64,000 bases of DNA from Aureimonas fodinaquatilis (GCF_008369445.1 NZ_VTWH01000003.1:62001-126000), one strand, 5' to 3'. Shown: positions 1-10,319, counted from the first letter of the stretch. The notes: generated by a model from the letters alone, not told the origin. Translations and numbers: made by a program.

Positions 1-1058
1 CGGCGCGTATTCCCGGTGTGCGCCAGATCGTGCTCAAGGAACCGGTCGGTCCGGTTCTGGCCTTTGCCGCCTGGAATTTTCCGGCAAGCAATGTGATCCG
101 CAAGATCTCCGGCGCGCTTGGTGCCGGATGTTCCATCATCGTCAAACCGGCGGAAGAAACCCCGGGAACGGCTATTGCACTGACGCAATGTTTTGTTGAA
201 GCCGGATTGCCGGCCGGGGTCATCGGCATCGTCTTCGGTGTACCGGGCGAAGTGTCGAGCCACCTCATTGCATCACCCGTGGCCAAGAAGGTTTCGCTCA
301 CCGGGTCGACACAGGTTGGCAAGGTTTTGCAGCGGCTGGCGGCAACCACCGTCAAACGCACAACCATGGAACTGGGCGGTCATGCGCCGGTTATCGTGTT
401 CGAAGATGCGGACCTCGACAACGCCGTCAACACACTGGCCATGTTCAAATTCAGAAATGCCGGGCAGGTGTGCACCTCGCCAACGCGCTTTTATGTGCAT
501 GAGTCGCTTTATGATCGCTTCGTCGAAGGGTTTGCCCAGCGGACTGCCGCTCTCAAGGTTGGCAACGGTATTGATGCGGGCACGCAGATGGGGCCAATGA
601 TCGCCGAACGTCGGCTGGCGGTCATGGTGGAACTGGTGGAAGACGCCAAGGCAAAGGGCGCGCGCGTGTTGACAGGCGGTGCACGGATAGAGGGTGCAGG
701 CTACTTCTTTGCGCCAACGGTTCTGGCCGATGTCCCGGACACCGCACGCATCATGTCTGAGGAGCCATTCGGCCCGATTGCGCCGATCACCCGCTTTTCC
801 AGCTATGACGAAGTGATTGAGCGGGCCAACAGCTCGCCCTATGGCCTGGCATCCTTCATCTTCACCCAAAGCCTCGCCACGGCGGCAAAGGCAGAAGGTG
901 ATCTGAATGCCGGGCTGGTCGGCGTCAACCACATGGTCGTTTCCACCGCTGAAACGCCATTTGGTGGCGTCAACGAATCCGGTTTCGGCTCAGAAAGCGG
1001 CATTGAAGGGCTGGATGCGTTTCTGCGAACCAAATTTGTGACCGAGCGCGGAATCTAA
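1..1058 (+). CDS. NAD(P)-dependent aldehyde dehydrogenase, 3' part
   Basis: The reading frame is open from the window edge, so the N-terminus is missing and about 351 residues are visible. It is an ALDH-superfamily enzyme that oxidises an aldehyde to the acid with NAD(P)+. Visible motifs are the cofactor-pocket segment AAWNFPAS, the general-base Glu in MELGGHAP (visible residue about 123), the catalytic Cys in NAGQVCTSPTR (about 157) and the EEPFGP motif. The overall look is closest to succinate-semialdehyde dehydrogenase-type (GabD) enzymes, but the substrate cannot be fixed from sequence. A GTG at 18 is only an internal codon: the frame continues upstream through it. A strong terminator follows the stop codon, so this gene ends its transcript. 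Confidence 0.93.
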   Translation, partial: ARIPGVRQIVLKEPVGPVLAFAAWNFPASNVIRKISGALGAGCSIIVKPAEETPGTAIALTQCFVEAGLPAGVIGIVFGVPGEVSSHLIASPVAKKVSLTGSTQVGKVLQRLAATTVKRTTMELGGHAPVIVFEDADLDNAVNTLAMFKFRNAGQVCTSPTRFYVHESLYDRFVEGFAQRTAALKVGNGIDAGTQMGPMIAERRLAVMVELVEDAKAKGARVLTGGARIEGAGYFFAPTVLADVPDTARIMSEEPFGPIAPITRFSSYDEVIERANSSPYGLASFIFTQSLATAAKAEGDLNAGLVGVNHMVVSTAETPFGGVNESGFGSESGIEGLDAFLRTKFVTERGI

Positions 1059-1089
1059 TCCCCTTCAGGTCATCATGACGGTAAGGAAG

Positions 1090-1118
1090 GGCCAGAGCCT
1101 GCTGCTCTGGCCTTTTTT
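1090..1118 (+). terminator. Rho-independent terminator after the aldehyde dehydrogenase
   Basis: Arms GGCCAGAG (1090-1097) and CTCTGGCC (1105-1112) pair perfectly around a 7-base loop and are followed by six T residues. It lies 31 bases after the stop codon on the same strand. Confidence 0.9.
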
Positions 1119-1173
1119 GTTTTGCGCGTCCCTGCACAACCGCTCGCCAACACTGAGTTCTTCCGGCTGCATC

Positions 1174-1968
1174 CTATTGAGGAAACAGAAACGTCAATGT
1201 CGTTCTGAATCCCCAGTCCGGTCCGCCCTGCGGCGCGTCGGCGTAATATCTTCCACCAACTTGCAGGCTCAGCGTCTGTTCTCCAACCTTGAAAATCTGT
1301 GATATGCCGACGTTGATGGGAATAGTCCATTCGCCATCAATCCAGTTGTAGGTTGCTTCGGAATTGGCCGATACAGTCCGACCACCACCAATGGTTCGGG
1401 ATATAAAAGGCTGCAGGAAAGTCTGGCTGACATCTTCCCGGCTATCGCTTCCAGCCACCGACCACACATGGTTAGCCAATGCCCCCACGGTCCATGGGCC
1501 ATCCTGCAGGGCAAGAACACCCGTTGGTCCGACGCCAAATTTTCCAGTTCCCAGCACATCTTCCGTTGCGGTCGGCAGCAGGAAAACGGGGCCAAAACCC
1601 AGGATCAGACCATCCGAGCCCGGTTTCTGTGGCGACAGAAAGAAGCTGGCATTAATGTCTCCAAGGCCTCCGACATCTCCATCCGGCAGATAGTCACGAT
1701 AGGCGATAGGGATGATGGTGCGGGAGATCAACAACCAGTCATCGCTTAGCGGAATGGGGATGACGGGTTGGAGATTCACCGTATACGCAAAGCCGCTTTC
1801 CGCAAAACCTGCCCCATAGTCGAAATTATTCTGTATGGGAACGCTGATCAGATTTGCGACCGGGTTGGCAAGTTTTTTGGCAAGCTCGTCAGCTTCCTGG
1901 GCGTTTGCTCCGCATGGAAAAAAGACCGCCAGCATCAGAAACCCGGCGGATGTTCTGGAAACTTTCAT
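1174..1968 (-). CDS. Exported outer-membrane beta-barrel protein (MetA-type transporter family)
   Basis: This 264-residue protein has a clear signal peptide ending in GANAQ. The rest consists of alternating hydrophobic/polar strands rich in Gly and aromatic residues, ending in LTFLFPQ, with a near-C-terminal aromatic as in outer-membrane barrels. Phrases such as PVIPIPLSDDWLLISRTIIPI and GLGDINASFFLSP match my memory of the phenol-degradation MetA-like putative transporter family. The start is supported by GGGAG upstream of ATG. It is the last of four minus-strand genes encoding exported proteins (two DUF1254 proteins and a HAD enzyme), which suggests that it brings a substrate across the outer membrane for them or anchors them. 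Family assignment is by pattern and the function is inferred. Confidence 0.75.
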   Translation of the reverse strand: MKVSRTSAGFLMLAVFFPCGANAQEADELAKKLANPVANLISVPIQNNFDYGAGFAESGFAYTVNLQPVIPIPLSDDWLLISRTIIPIAYRDYLPDGDVGGLGDINASFFLSPQKPGSDGLILGFGPVFLLPTATEDVLGTGKFGVGPTGVLALQDGPWTVGALANHVWSVAGSDSREDVSQTFLQPFISRTIGGGRTVSANSEATYNWIDGEWTIPINVGISQIFKVGEQTLSLQVGGRYYADAPQGGPDWGFRTTLTFLFPQ

Positions 1969-2054
1969 GCGAACTCCCGTTTGCGATGTCCTGATTGGTC
2001 AGCCAGTGCGTTTCATGTGATGGGTCGACCACCAATCTGCGCACCTCTTTGCTC

Positions 2055-2092
2055 TGTCGCATTGTCCTGCCGTTGAACCATTTTGTTTCAAC
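2055..2092. repeat. Short palindromic intergenic repeat, copy 1
   Basis: TGTCGCATTGTCCTGCC is followed by an imperfect inverted repeat, GTTGAA ... TTTCAAC. The copy at 33806-33844 carries the same unit in reverse orientation, and related copies lie at 31433, 55345 and 59798. It sits just downstream of the DUF1254 gene stop. Confidence 0.6.
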
Positions 2093-2094
2093 AG

Positions 2095-3573
2095 CTACAG
2101 GCGCTCAACCGCGGGGGGTGTCCAGGATCCGTCAATGATCGGGGTTTTCGGCCAGTATGCCCGCAGGTAAAGGGTGAAATCTGCATTGGCGGGCGCAGGC
2201 AGCCAGTTCGCTTCGAGGTCCGCGCCCGGCGAAGTAGCCTGCACGTACAGCGTCAACGACCCGTCCTCATTAAACTTGAGCGTCTTATTCTTTGTACCCA
2301 GTGAGTACCGGTCAATCGGGTTGGGAGCGAAAAAGTGGTGCTCATCGTACAGCGTCAGCGACCAGAACCCTTCCACCGGCGGTGTTTCATCCTTTGCGAA
2401 TGTAACAGTGTAGTTGTTGGACCCATTCAGCCGTTCACCGTTCACATCAAGGTCCTGATACAGGTATTTCGTTTCCTTAGGCGCGTTGACGAGAATATTG
2501 GATTTCGCAACCGCCGTGCGGGTAAAATAGTCGGTGCCAAAGGCGGCATTGTTATCAGTTGAGCTCCAATGGTGGGCGAGCTGCGTTCCCCAATTGCGAA
2601 ACTGGAGCAATGGTGCAACGAGCTCTGCGTCGGTTTTTCCAGCCTCATCAACCATTGCCGCCATCAGGTCAGGGTCTCGCTCGGCGGCATCCATCACGGC
2701 CTGAATCTGCGCATAGCGCGCTTCCTCTCCCGGCAGTGGGGATGCATCGCGCATGACATCCGGCAACTGTTTGAAGAAGGTTTCAGGAAAGACCCATCGG
2801 GTTTCACCTTTTCCCTCGTCGCCGGTGGGCGAGCCGAGCGTTGGAAGCTTGCTCCAGTCGTGAGTCTTCAGTGTGCCATCAAATTCTGATAGCGGATAGA
2901 TATCAATGCCAGCAATCAGGGGCTGGATGGCTTCACGTTCCTCAGCGGTGTCGTTCATGAAAACGCGGGGGCCTACAAAGGCCGTATTGGTTCGGGAACG
3001 AAAAACCTGCGTTACGCCCTGTGGTACTTCGCCTTTCCAGTCTGGACCGACAAGCAGGTAGAAGCCGGGTTGAGTGCCATACATCGCGCCAAGCTCGGCG
3101 AAGCTATCAGTTCGCAGATCAACGATTTGATAGGCCCAGAACCTGCCGCCGAAATCGGGCACCTGCACAATTACAGGTGTTTGCTCCAGCGCAACAATGC
3201 CGGCGCCATAGACGACATCCTGATTTGGACAGGCCACCCATCGCTGGTCCGGTTTGATATAGTCGTGGAGCATCGCCAGTCGATTGAGCGGAGCGAAAGG
3301 CAAAACCCCATTCATCAATCCAACCTCGGGAGACTCGCTGAAAGCCAGACGCCGATTGTAGATGTTGACCATTGGCCACGCCCAGAAATAAGCGTCCCGC
3401 GCGACCATGCGAGCGTAGGCTTCAGTGATCTTGACCTGGCTGTCCGGGCCGGCAGGCATGGCAGCCGACCAGTTCGGCGAGGGTGGCAGCGGTTGCGGGT
3501 TCAGTTCGGCGGCATCGGCCATGCCGGACACGCCGGTGAGCAGAACGATCAGCATAAGCCTGAAGCGGGTCAT
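2095..3573 (-). CDS. Exported DUF1254/DUF1214 domain protein (492 aa)
   Basis: A signal peptide of about 22 residues ends in GMADAAEL. The N-terminal half has the DUF1254 pattern: an Ala/Tyr/Phe-rich helix (ARMVARDAYFWAWPMV), then NQDVVYGAGIVALEQTPVIV and FGGRFWAYQIVD. The C-terminal part matches DUF1214: NNYTVTFAKDETPPVEGFWSLTLYD, then NPIDRYSLG and a closing LRAYWPK. The biochemical role of the family is unknown to me. It lies 11 bases after the HAD gene and upstream of the barrel protein on the same strand, so the four genes are probably one operon. A second, more diverged DUF1254 protein (4617-5942) starts the operon. A GGGGGA motif lies upstream of the ATG. Confidence 0.85.
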   Translation of the reverse strand: MTRFRLMLIVLLTGVSGMADAAELNPQPLPPSPNWSAAMPAGPDSQVKITEAYARMVARDAYFWAWPMVNIYNRRLAFSESPEVGLMNGVLPFAPLNRLAMLHDYIKPDQRWVACPNQDVVYGAGIVALEQTPVIVQVPDFGGRFWAYQIVDLRTDSFAELGAMYGTQPGFYLLVGPDWKGEVPQGVTQVFRSRTNTAFVGPRVFMNDTAEEREAIQPLIAGIDIYPLSEFDGTLKTHDWSKLPTLGSPTGDEGKGETRWVFPETFFKQLPDVMRDASPLPGEEARYAQIQAVMDAAERDPDLMAAMVDEAGKTDAELVAPLLQFRNWGTQLAHHWSSTDNNAAFGTDYFTRTAVAKSNILVNAPKETKYLYQDLDVNGERLNGSNNYTVTFAKDETPPVEGFWSLTLYDEHHFFAPNPIDRYSLGTKNKTLKFNEDGSLTLYVQATSPGADLEANWLPAPANADFTLYLRAYWPKTPIIDGSWTPPAVERL

Positions 3574-3584
3574 CGGTGGTCCCC

Positions 3585-4586
3585 CTACTTGCGGTCGATA
3601 ATGGTTTTCCAGTCATCCCTGATGCTGACGACATGGAAGCCGTATTCTTTTGCGGCGTTCAACGAATAGTTGTCGGGTTCGCTATAGGCGAACTCCCGGC
3701 TTTCATCGTCGTGATTAACTAGAAGTTGAAAACTGGGGCCGTCGCGATCCATCGACCAGCGCATCATGGCAATGTCGCCGCGCCCGCCTTCATTACCGCC
3801 GACAAAAGCCGGGCGCTGACCGATTGCCAGATTGATCGTGACGGGCTTTCCCTCGCCATCATTGAGGCGCGCAATTGTGCCGTCAAACACGAGCACGGTT
3901 TTGCCGTCCTGTTCGTCCAGTCTTGTGCCGACATAGCTGCCCATCACGCGCTCAGGCGGTATGCCGAACATCTCTTGCGAAAGCTCCCGGGTGATCAACA
4001 GGGGACTGCCGCTGCATATCCATATTGTGAAGCCGTTTGCCTCAAGCAGCGCGATCACCTCCCGCATGGGCTGGTAGACTGCTCTGGAATAGGGAACATC
4101 AAACCGGGCAGAGGTTTTGCCATCAACCAGCGACCGGACATTCTGTACAATGTCCTCGGTGGTCCTGCCGTCCGTCGCCACCGCGATCAGGTCGTTGATG
4201 CCTTGTTCGCCGGCTGCATGCAGTGCGGCCTCGTCTCCCTTCAAAAGGGCGGCCACAGCGGGTTTTTCCGCAAGTTCCGGCTTGGCGGCCACTGCCTGTT
4301 GAATGTCATCCAGAACCGGGATGAGGGCGAGCGGAATGGGCTTTTCCGGTATTAAAGTGCCGTCCATGTCAAAAACGGCAATCCGTTCGTCCGGAGGAAT
4401 GAAACCCGGCCCTTCTTCAGTCGTCGCATCCCGGGCAAAATCCAGAAGAGCCTGTTTGACGGGCGTTTCGTTCCACGATGGCAATGGATCAGTCTGGGCG
4501 AAAGCGTATTGCGTCATGCCCAGGAAGAGCGCCAACGCAAAAGCCGTCACTCTGGATGCGCATCTGTCGGTCGGCGATGAACTCAT
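3585..4586 (-). CDS. Exported HAD-superfamily phosphatase
   Basis: This 333-residue protein has a signal peptide ending near QYAFAQ. HAD motif I is FDMDGTL (about residue 71), with the nucleophile Asp and the DxDGT signature. Motif II is ICSGSP, and the acidic motif IV region is GGNEGGRGDIAMM. The layout resembles phosphoserine-phosphatase-like HAD enzymes. The reaction expected from the family is hydrolysis of a phosphate monoester, here in the periplasm because of the leader. It lies between two DUF1254 genes (gaps of 11 and 30 bases), suggesting a shared pathway or complex. The substrate is unknown. The start is chosen because GAGGA precedes the ATG and because it gives an intact signal peptide. 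Confidence 0.85.
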   Translation of the reverse strand: MSSSPTDRCASRVTAFALALFLGMTQYAFAQTDPLPSWNETPVKQALLDFARDATTEEGPGFIPPDERIAVFDMDGTLIPEKPIPLALIPVLDDIQQAVAAKPELAEKPAVAALLKGDEAALHAAGEQGINDLIAVATDGRTTEDIVQNVRSLVDGKTSARFDVPYSRAVYQPMREVIALLEANGFTIWICSGSPLLITRELSQEMFGIPPERVMGSYVGTRLDEQDGKTVLVFDGTIARLNDGEGKPVTINLAIGQRPAFVGGNEGGRGDIAMMRWSMDRDGPSFQLLVNHDDESREFAYSEPDNYSLNAAKEYGFHVVSIRDDWKTIIDRK

Positions 4587-4616
4587 TTCAGAGCGTCCTC
4601 TGGTTTGGCGCGGATG

Positions 4617-5942
4617 TCAGTTAACCTTCGTCACGGCCGGAGGCCAGAATGTTCCATTCGACACGCCATCAAGCGGGCCATAGAAGCGGAACGTCAGGCG
4701 ATAGAGCGAGCCACTCGGCGTCGGCAGCCAGTTGCCATCCGGCACGCCTTCCGGTTTTTCCGCGGCAAAATGCAGCGTCAGCGAACCATCCGCCTCATAT
4801 TCGGGGTTGGTTTCAGCGTTTAGAAGATATCGCTCCTGCGGGTTCGGCAGCACACGAAAACGTTCAGTATCGACCGCAATCACCGACCAGAAATACCTGG
4901 CAAAGCGCGCGGGCAGGGCATCGGCCGAAAATGTCAGGGTATAGGTGTTGTCACCCGAAAGCCGTGCCGCGTCACCGTCCAGGCTTGCCCGGTAATACAT
5001 GACCTCCGGCGCAATATTGGCCCAGATGCCACCATAGTTGATCAACGTTCGGGTGAGGTAGTCAATGTTGTAAACGCCGACGGTTGCTGGACGTGCCCAG
5101 CCATTGGAAACCGTGCCATGCCCGATTGCGGCCCCAGCCTTTGCAAAGTCAGCAAATGCGCGCTCGCGAATGATTTCGTCTATGCGCTCACGTTCAGCAG
5201 GGTCTTTTACCGCCTCGCCGATTGCACGGGCTGCGGCGGCCAGCGGCTCAAGTCCGGGGTTGAGGTCTGGTTCGCTGTCAAGCGCTGCAGCTGCCGCTTC
5301 GAACGCTTCAACACCTGGAAGGGCTGTCAGCTCTAAAATTGGGGTCTTCGGCAAATCCGGCAGTTCGGGTGAACCTGTAGCCCGCAGTGTGAACTGGTGC
5401 TGCAAAGTGTCGGCGGTGTCCCAGTCGCTTCCAAGCGCCACACGCGTCAAAAGGCGAGATGTCTTCACAGGCAAATCTATGCGCGCCGTTATATCGGCAG
5501 GAAGATCAACTCCGGCGCCTATGAGGCAGACTGCAAAATCACCATAAGGCTTGTTTGGAAAGACACGCTCATTGATATTGGCCAGCGTTTCGCCCCAACC
5601 ATTCAGCAACTGCACGGTGAAATAGCGATCCTGGATTTCAGGCACGCTGACAATGGTGCAGCTTGTCTCATCCACCGCGACCCAGGCTTCCGAGTAGGCG
5701 ACATCCAGGTTCGGATTTGGCCAGTCAACCGCGCCGGGCTTGCGATGGACAATCTCGTTCCACTCAAAGCCTTCCTGAAAATCAAGCTGCTGACGGCTCG
5801 CCACCAGAAGGCGACCAAAAATATATAGATACGCGTCGCTGACGTCCTGGTCGCTATAGCTGGGCTGGGCCAGCGATGGCGTTGCAAATGTCAGAGCACA
5901 GATGAGTCCAGTCACAAAACGGGATATGCACGCCGTATCCAT
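4617..5942 (-). CDS. Exported DUF1254/DUF1214 domain protein (441 aa)
   Basis: A signal peptide of about 25 residues ends in ATPSLAQ. The DUF1254 region contains VSDAYLYIFGRLLVASRQQ and a DVAYSEAWVAVD segment. The DUF1214 region contains DNTYTLTFSADALPARFARYFWSV, NPQERYLL and GSLTLHFAAEKPEG. It is shorter than, and clearly diverged from, the second DUF1254 protein encoded downstream. A strong GGGGGGAAAAC precedes the ATG, and the 169-base gap upstream makes it the first gene of the four-gene exported-protein operon. The family has no function that I can state with certainty. The context points to a periplasmic process together with a HAD phosphatase and an outer-membrane barrel. Confidence 0.85.
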   Translation of the reverse strand: MDTACISRFVTGLICALTFATPSLAQPSYSDQDVSDAYLYIFGRLLVASRQQLDFQEGFEWNEIVHRKPGAVDWPNPNLDVAYSEAWVAVDETSCTIVSVPEIQDRYFTVQLLNGWGETLANINERVFPNKPYGDFAVCLIGAGVDLPADITARIDLPVKTSRLLTRVALGSDWDTADTLQHQFTLRATGSPELPDLPKTPILELTALPGVEAFEAAAAALDSEPDLNPGLEPLAAAARAIGEAVKDPAERERIDEIIRERAFADFAKAGAAIGHGTVSNGWARPATVGVYNIDYLTRTLINYGGIWANIAPEVMYYRASLDGDAARLSGDNTYTLTFSADALPARFARYFWSVIAVDTERFRVLPNPQERYLLNAETNPEYEADGSLTLHFAAEKPEGVPDGNWLPTPSGSLYRLTFRFYGPLDGVSNGTFWPPAVTKVN

Positions 5943-6111
5943 GTTTTCCCCCCGTCAGGCCATGGTCAACTGCACTCAATTTCTATGTCGGTGTAACTCT
6001 CTTTTTGGCGTGGCCGTGTTGTTGAACGCGCAAACGCATTAACGGCAAGACCATGCTCCGGTTCTGACATTCTGCCAGATCGGGGCACCTGTCAACGAGG
6101 CGAATAGGCCG

Positions 6112-7329
6112 TTATTGCTCGTACCTCACCAGAGGATGTGACAGAGCGGTCATCACCCCGCGAAGCTCTGCCAGCCCTTTCAGCCGCCCGATAATTGGAT
6201 AGCCAGGCTGTCCCTGCCGTCCAAGATCGTCCACAATGCGCTGACCGTGGTCCGGTCGCATCGGAATTTGATGGTCGGATCGTCCTTCTGCCTTGCGCCG
6301 CGATTCTTCGCGAACAATTTCAGCAATGAACGCCACCATATCCGTGCTGCCACCCAGATGTTCGGCCTCATGGAAGGAGGCAGGCACCCCAGTGCTTTCT
6401 CTGGCAACATTGCGCAGGTGCAGAAAATGCACGCGCGGACCGAATGTCCGCATCAGCGCGGCCAGGTCATTGTCGGGCCGGGCACCCAATGAACCGGAGC
6501 ATAGAGTCAGGCCACTGGCCGGACTGTCCACCGCTTGCAAAATTGCCGCGAAGTCTTCGCCGGTCGACATGATGCGGGGCAGGCCCAGCAGCGGGAATGG
6601 CGGATCGTCGGGATGGCAGCACAGCCGCATGCCCAATTTCTCTGCGACAGGCACAACCTCTTCAAGGAATGCGATGTAATTGCTGCGCAGTTTATCGGCG
6701 TCGATAAGATCATATTCCGCCAGATGCTGCGCGACATCGTCAATCGTCAGGCTCTCGGTTGATCCGGGAAGTCCGCCGGTCACATTCCGGGTGAGCTCAA
6801 GACGCCGTGCCTCATCCATCCCGGCGAAACGTTCAGCTGCCGCTTCAACAACCTCGGTATCAAACGACGCCGCGGCATTTCTGCGTTTGAGAATGTGGAT
6901 GTCGAAAGCGGCAAAATCGATGAGGTCGAAACGCATGCAGGTGCCGCCATGCGACACCTTGAAGGCCAGATCAGTTCGTGTCCAATCCAGAACCGGCATG
7001 AAATTATAGCAGATTGTCTCGATACCGCAGTCGCGCAGATTTGCCAGACTTTGCTTGTAGTTGGCGATGTGGGTCCGCCAGTCGCCGGTCTGCTTTTTGA
7101 TGCTTTCTGAAACGGGTAGACTTTCAACAACTTCCCACGCCAGATCCGATGGGGAGCCATCCTTCATCCTGGCGATCAGATTTTGCCGCTGGCGTATGTC
7201 TTCAACCGACCAGACTTCGCCGGTCGGGATCTGGTGCAGGGCGGTAACCACGCCTTCCACACCAGCCTGCCGCATATCGTCCACCGAGGTTTCATCGTGT
7301 GGCCCAAACCAGCGCCAAGTTTGCCGCAT
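6112..7329 (-). CDS. uxuA: Mannonate dehydratase
   Basis: UxuA dehydrates D-mannonate to 2-keto-3-deoxy-D-gluconate in hexuronate breakdown; it is a cytoplasmic, metal-dependent TIM-barrel enzyme. The protein has 405 residues, about the usual length, and opens with the family signature MRQTWRWFGPHDE. Other family stretches are the ICYNFMPVLDWTRTDL segment, the metal-site region LCCHPDDPPFPLLGLPR and the late MRPDHGQRI block. It lies 84 bases downstream of the ABC ATPase gene and is probably the last gene of the operon that starts with the FCD regulator at 13203. This implies that the importer brings in a hexuronate or a derived sugar acid. No uxuB-type mannitol-dehydrogenase-family reductase is present; the SDR at 11660 may fill that step. 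Confidence 0.93.
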   Translation of the reverse strand: MRQTWRWFGPHDETSVDDMRQAGVEGVVTALHQIPTGEVWSVEDIRQRQNLIARMKDGSPSDLAWEVVESLPVSESIKKQTGDWRTHIANYKQSLANLRDCGIETICYNFMPVLDWTRTDLAFKVSHGGTCMRFDLIDFAAFDIHILKRRNAAASFDTEVVEAAAERFAGMDEARRLELTRNVTGGLPGSTESLTIDDVAQHLAEYDLIDADKLRSNYIAFLEEVVPVAEKLGMRLCCHPDDPPFPLLGLPRIMSTGEDFAAILQAVDSPASGLTLCSGSLGARPDNDLAALMRTFGPRVHFLHLRNVARESTGVPASFHEAEHLGGSTDMVAFIAEIVREESRRKAEGRSDHQIPMRPDHGQRIVDDLGRQGQPGYPIIGRLKGLAELRGVMTALSHPLVRYEQ

Positions 7330-7413
7330 TGCAGTTCCTCATGTCCAAAAAATCATATCGCATCAGAACGCTGATGCTTTGCCGCCTTACCGGTCGTCTT
7401 TTTGTCGCACGCC

Positions 7414-8448
<1,035 letters not shown>

Positions 8449-8460
8449 AATATGTCTACC

Positions 8461-9294
8461 TCAACCTTTAACGCCGGACAGGGCAAAGCTCTCGATGATC
8501 TGGCGCTGGGCAATCAGATAAATGATGAGCACAGGGATGACCGCTAGGGTCGTTGCCGCAAGCTGCAGGTTCCACAATGGAAGCCCATAGCTGTCGTTGA
8601 AATTGGACAGCGCAAGCGGCAGTGTGAATTTTTCCAGCGAACTCAGGAAGATCAGCGGTTCAAGAAACAGGTTCCACGAGTTCAGGAATGTGATGATTGC
8701 CACCGCCGCCAGAGCCGGTCTGGACATCGGCAATGCAACCTTCCACCAGATTCCGAGCCGGGAAAGCCCGTCCATTTTGGCGGCTTCTTCCAGCTCTTTT
8801 GGAAGAGACAGAAAGTATTGGCGCATCAAAAATGTGGCGATGACACCCTGTGCGCCGAACACGGGCAGCAGGATCAATGGCCAATGCGTATCAACCAGTC
8901 CAACCCAGCGGATCAGGAAGAAATTCGGGATAATGGTGACTTCATCGGGCACCATCAGCGCAGTGACCAGAAACAGCATCACAATACCCGCCCCGGCAAA
9001 GCGAATGCGCGCCAAGGCGTAACCTGCCAGCGATGAGATGAAGAGCGTCAGCACAGTGACAACTCCTGCAATATAGAGCGAGTTGAAATACTGCCGGGCG
9101 AACGGCTGATAGGTGAACACTTCCACAAAGTTCTGGTACCGCCAGACCCGGGGTATCAGGCTTGGTGCGCCAAAAATTTCCGTTACGCTTTTGAACCCGG
9201 CGGAAACCATCCACAAAAATGGAAAAACAAAGGGCACAGCCAGGATCATCAAGAGCACTGTCCAGGCAAGCCGGTTCCAGGATGATCGTGTCAT
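8461..9294 (-). CDS. Sugar ABC transporter permease (MalG/UgpE type)
   Basis: This 277-residue inner-membrane permease has six predicted hydrophobic segments: one near the N-terminus (WTVLLMILAVPFVFPFLWMV), then the long periplasmic stretch and five more. The EAA loop that docks the ATPase is visible as EELEEAAKMDGLSRLGIWWKV. Its start codon overlaps the stop of the upstream permease gene by four bases (ATGA), which is typical of translational coupling. It is the second of the permease pair. Confidence 0.92.
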   Translation of the reverse strand: MTRSSWNRLAWTVLLMILAVPFVFPFLWMVSAGFKSVTEIFGAPSLIPRVWRYQNFVEVFTYQPFARQYFNSLYIAGVVTVLTLFISSLAGYALARIRFAGAGIVMLFLVTALMVPDEVTIIPNFFLIRWVGLVDTHWPLILLPVFGAQGVIATFLMRQYFLSLPKELEEAAKMDGLSRLGIWWKVALPMSRPALAAVAIITFLNSWNLFLEPLIFLSSLEKFTLPLALSNFNDSYGLPLWNLQLAATTLAVIPVLIIYLIAQRQIIESFALSGVKG

Positions 9295-10217
9295 GCGTTT
9301 TCCTTTCGGCGCACAGTCAGCTGGACGATTGTCAGCGCCATGACGATCACAAACATGATCATGGCCAGCGCGGATGCATAACCGATGTCGAAGAACTGGA
9401 AGCCCTGCTGATAGATGTAGAACGCCAGCACCAAGGTGCCGTTTTCGGGTCCGCCGCCTGTCATCTGGTAAATGTGGTCAAACACTTTGAACGAGCCGAT
9501 TGTTGTCAGAATAACAATCACCAGTGTGGTTGGCCCAAGCAGCGGCCAGGTGACCATTCGGAAAACCTGCCAGCGCGACGCGCCTTCCAGTCCCGCCGCT
9601 TCATCATAATCCCGCGGGATCGCCTGAAGCGCCGCTATATAGAGGATCATGTTCAGGCCAACCATTTTGATGACGCGTGTCACGATAACTGCGGCCATTG
9701 CCCAGTTCGGCTCACGCAGCCAGTTGGGTCCAGCGATGCCGATCAGGGCCAGCATCTGATTGACAGGGCCACCTTCACCTTGAAGCATGAATTTCCAGAC
9801 GATAGCCCAGGCAATTGCGGAGGTGATGACAGGGGCGAAGAATATGGTCCGGAAGACAATGACGCCGCGAAACGGGCGCGATAAAGCCACTGCCAGAAAC
9901 AGCGCGAGGGCAACATTCAGCGGTACAAGGCCCAGAGCAAACACCGCGGAATTTCGCAGCACATGCCAGAAGTCCGGGTTTTGAAACAAGGCATCTTCAA
10001 AATTGGCAAGGCCGACAAAAATGGCCTCACCCGACAGGAAATTCCAATCTGACATCGCGTAAATGAAAATGGCGATGAGCGGGCCGAGAAAGAAAATCAG
10101 AAAGCCGATCAGGGTCGGACTGACAAACAACCATCCCTCTATCGCATCGCGTAGCTGGAGGGTCAGCCGGGGGGCGCGAGCCTGCGCGCCTGATCGGTGC
10201 GATGAAGGTCTGGTCAC
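9291..10217 (-). CDS. Sugar ABC transporter permease (MalF/UgpA type)
   Basis: This 308-residue inner-membrane permease has a first membrane segment (LFVSPTLIGFLIFFLGPLIAIFIYAM) typical of UgpA-class proteins and five further segments. The EAA loop is DYDEAAGLEGASRWQVFRMV. It follows the binding-protein gene after a 143-base spacer that carries two perfect hairpins. It overlaps the next permease gene by four bases. It forms the heterodimeric channel with the product of 8461-9294. Confidence 0.92.
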   Translation of the reverse strand: MTRPSSHRSGAQARAPRLTLQLRDAIEGWLFVSPTLIGFLIFFLGPLIAIFIYAMSDWNFLSGEAIFVGLANFEDALFQNPDFWHVLRNSAVFALGLVPLNVALALFLAVALSRPFRGVIVFRTIFFAPVITSAIAWAIVWKFMLQGEGGPVNQMLALIGIAGPNWLREPNWAMAAVIVTRVIKMVGLNMILYIAALQAIPRDYDEAAGLEGASRWQVFRMVTWPLLGPTTLVIVILTTIGSFKVFDHIYQMTGGGPENGTLVLAFYIYQQGFQFFDIGYASALAMIMFVIVMALTIVQLTVRRKENA

Positions 10218-10259
10218 CAGCTTTTATCCTTGGAAATTTCAACTGCGAAAAGCGATTTG

Positions 10260-10300
10260 CTGGAGAATTTTTGCTGATCCGTGCAGCACAAATTCTCCAG
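10260..10300 (-). promoter_or_regulatory. Intercistronic hairpin B between binding-protein and permease genes
   Basis: Arms CTGGAGAATTT (10260-10270) and AAATTCTCCAG (10290-10300) are perfectly complementary over 11 bp. A further GCTG/CAGC pair lies inside the loop. No T-run follows on the minus strand, so a processing or mRNA-stabilising role is more likely than full termination. Confidence 0.6.
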
Positions 10301-10319
10301 GTATCTGTTCCAGAACAAT

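Noticed and set aside
9219-9884. A 221-codon open frame on the plus strand across the two permease genes.
   Set aside because: It is antisense to two well-supported membrane proteins and low-complexity (HDDHKHDHG-like).
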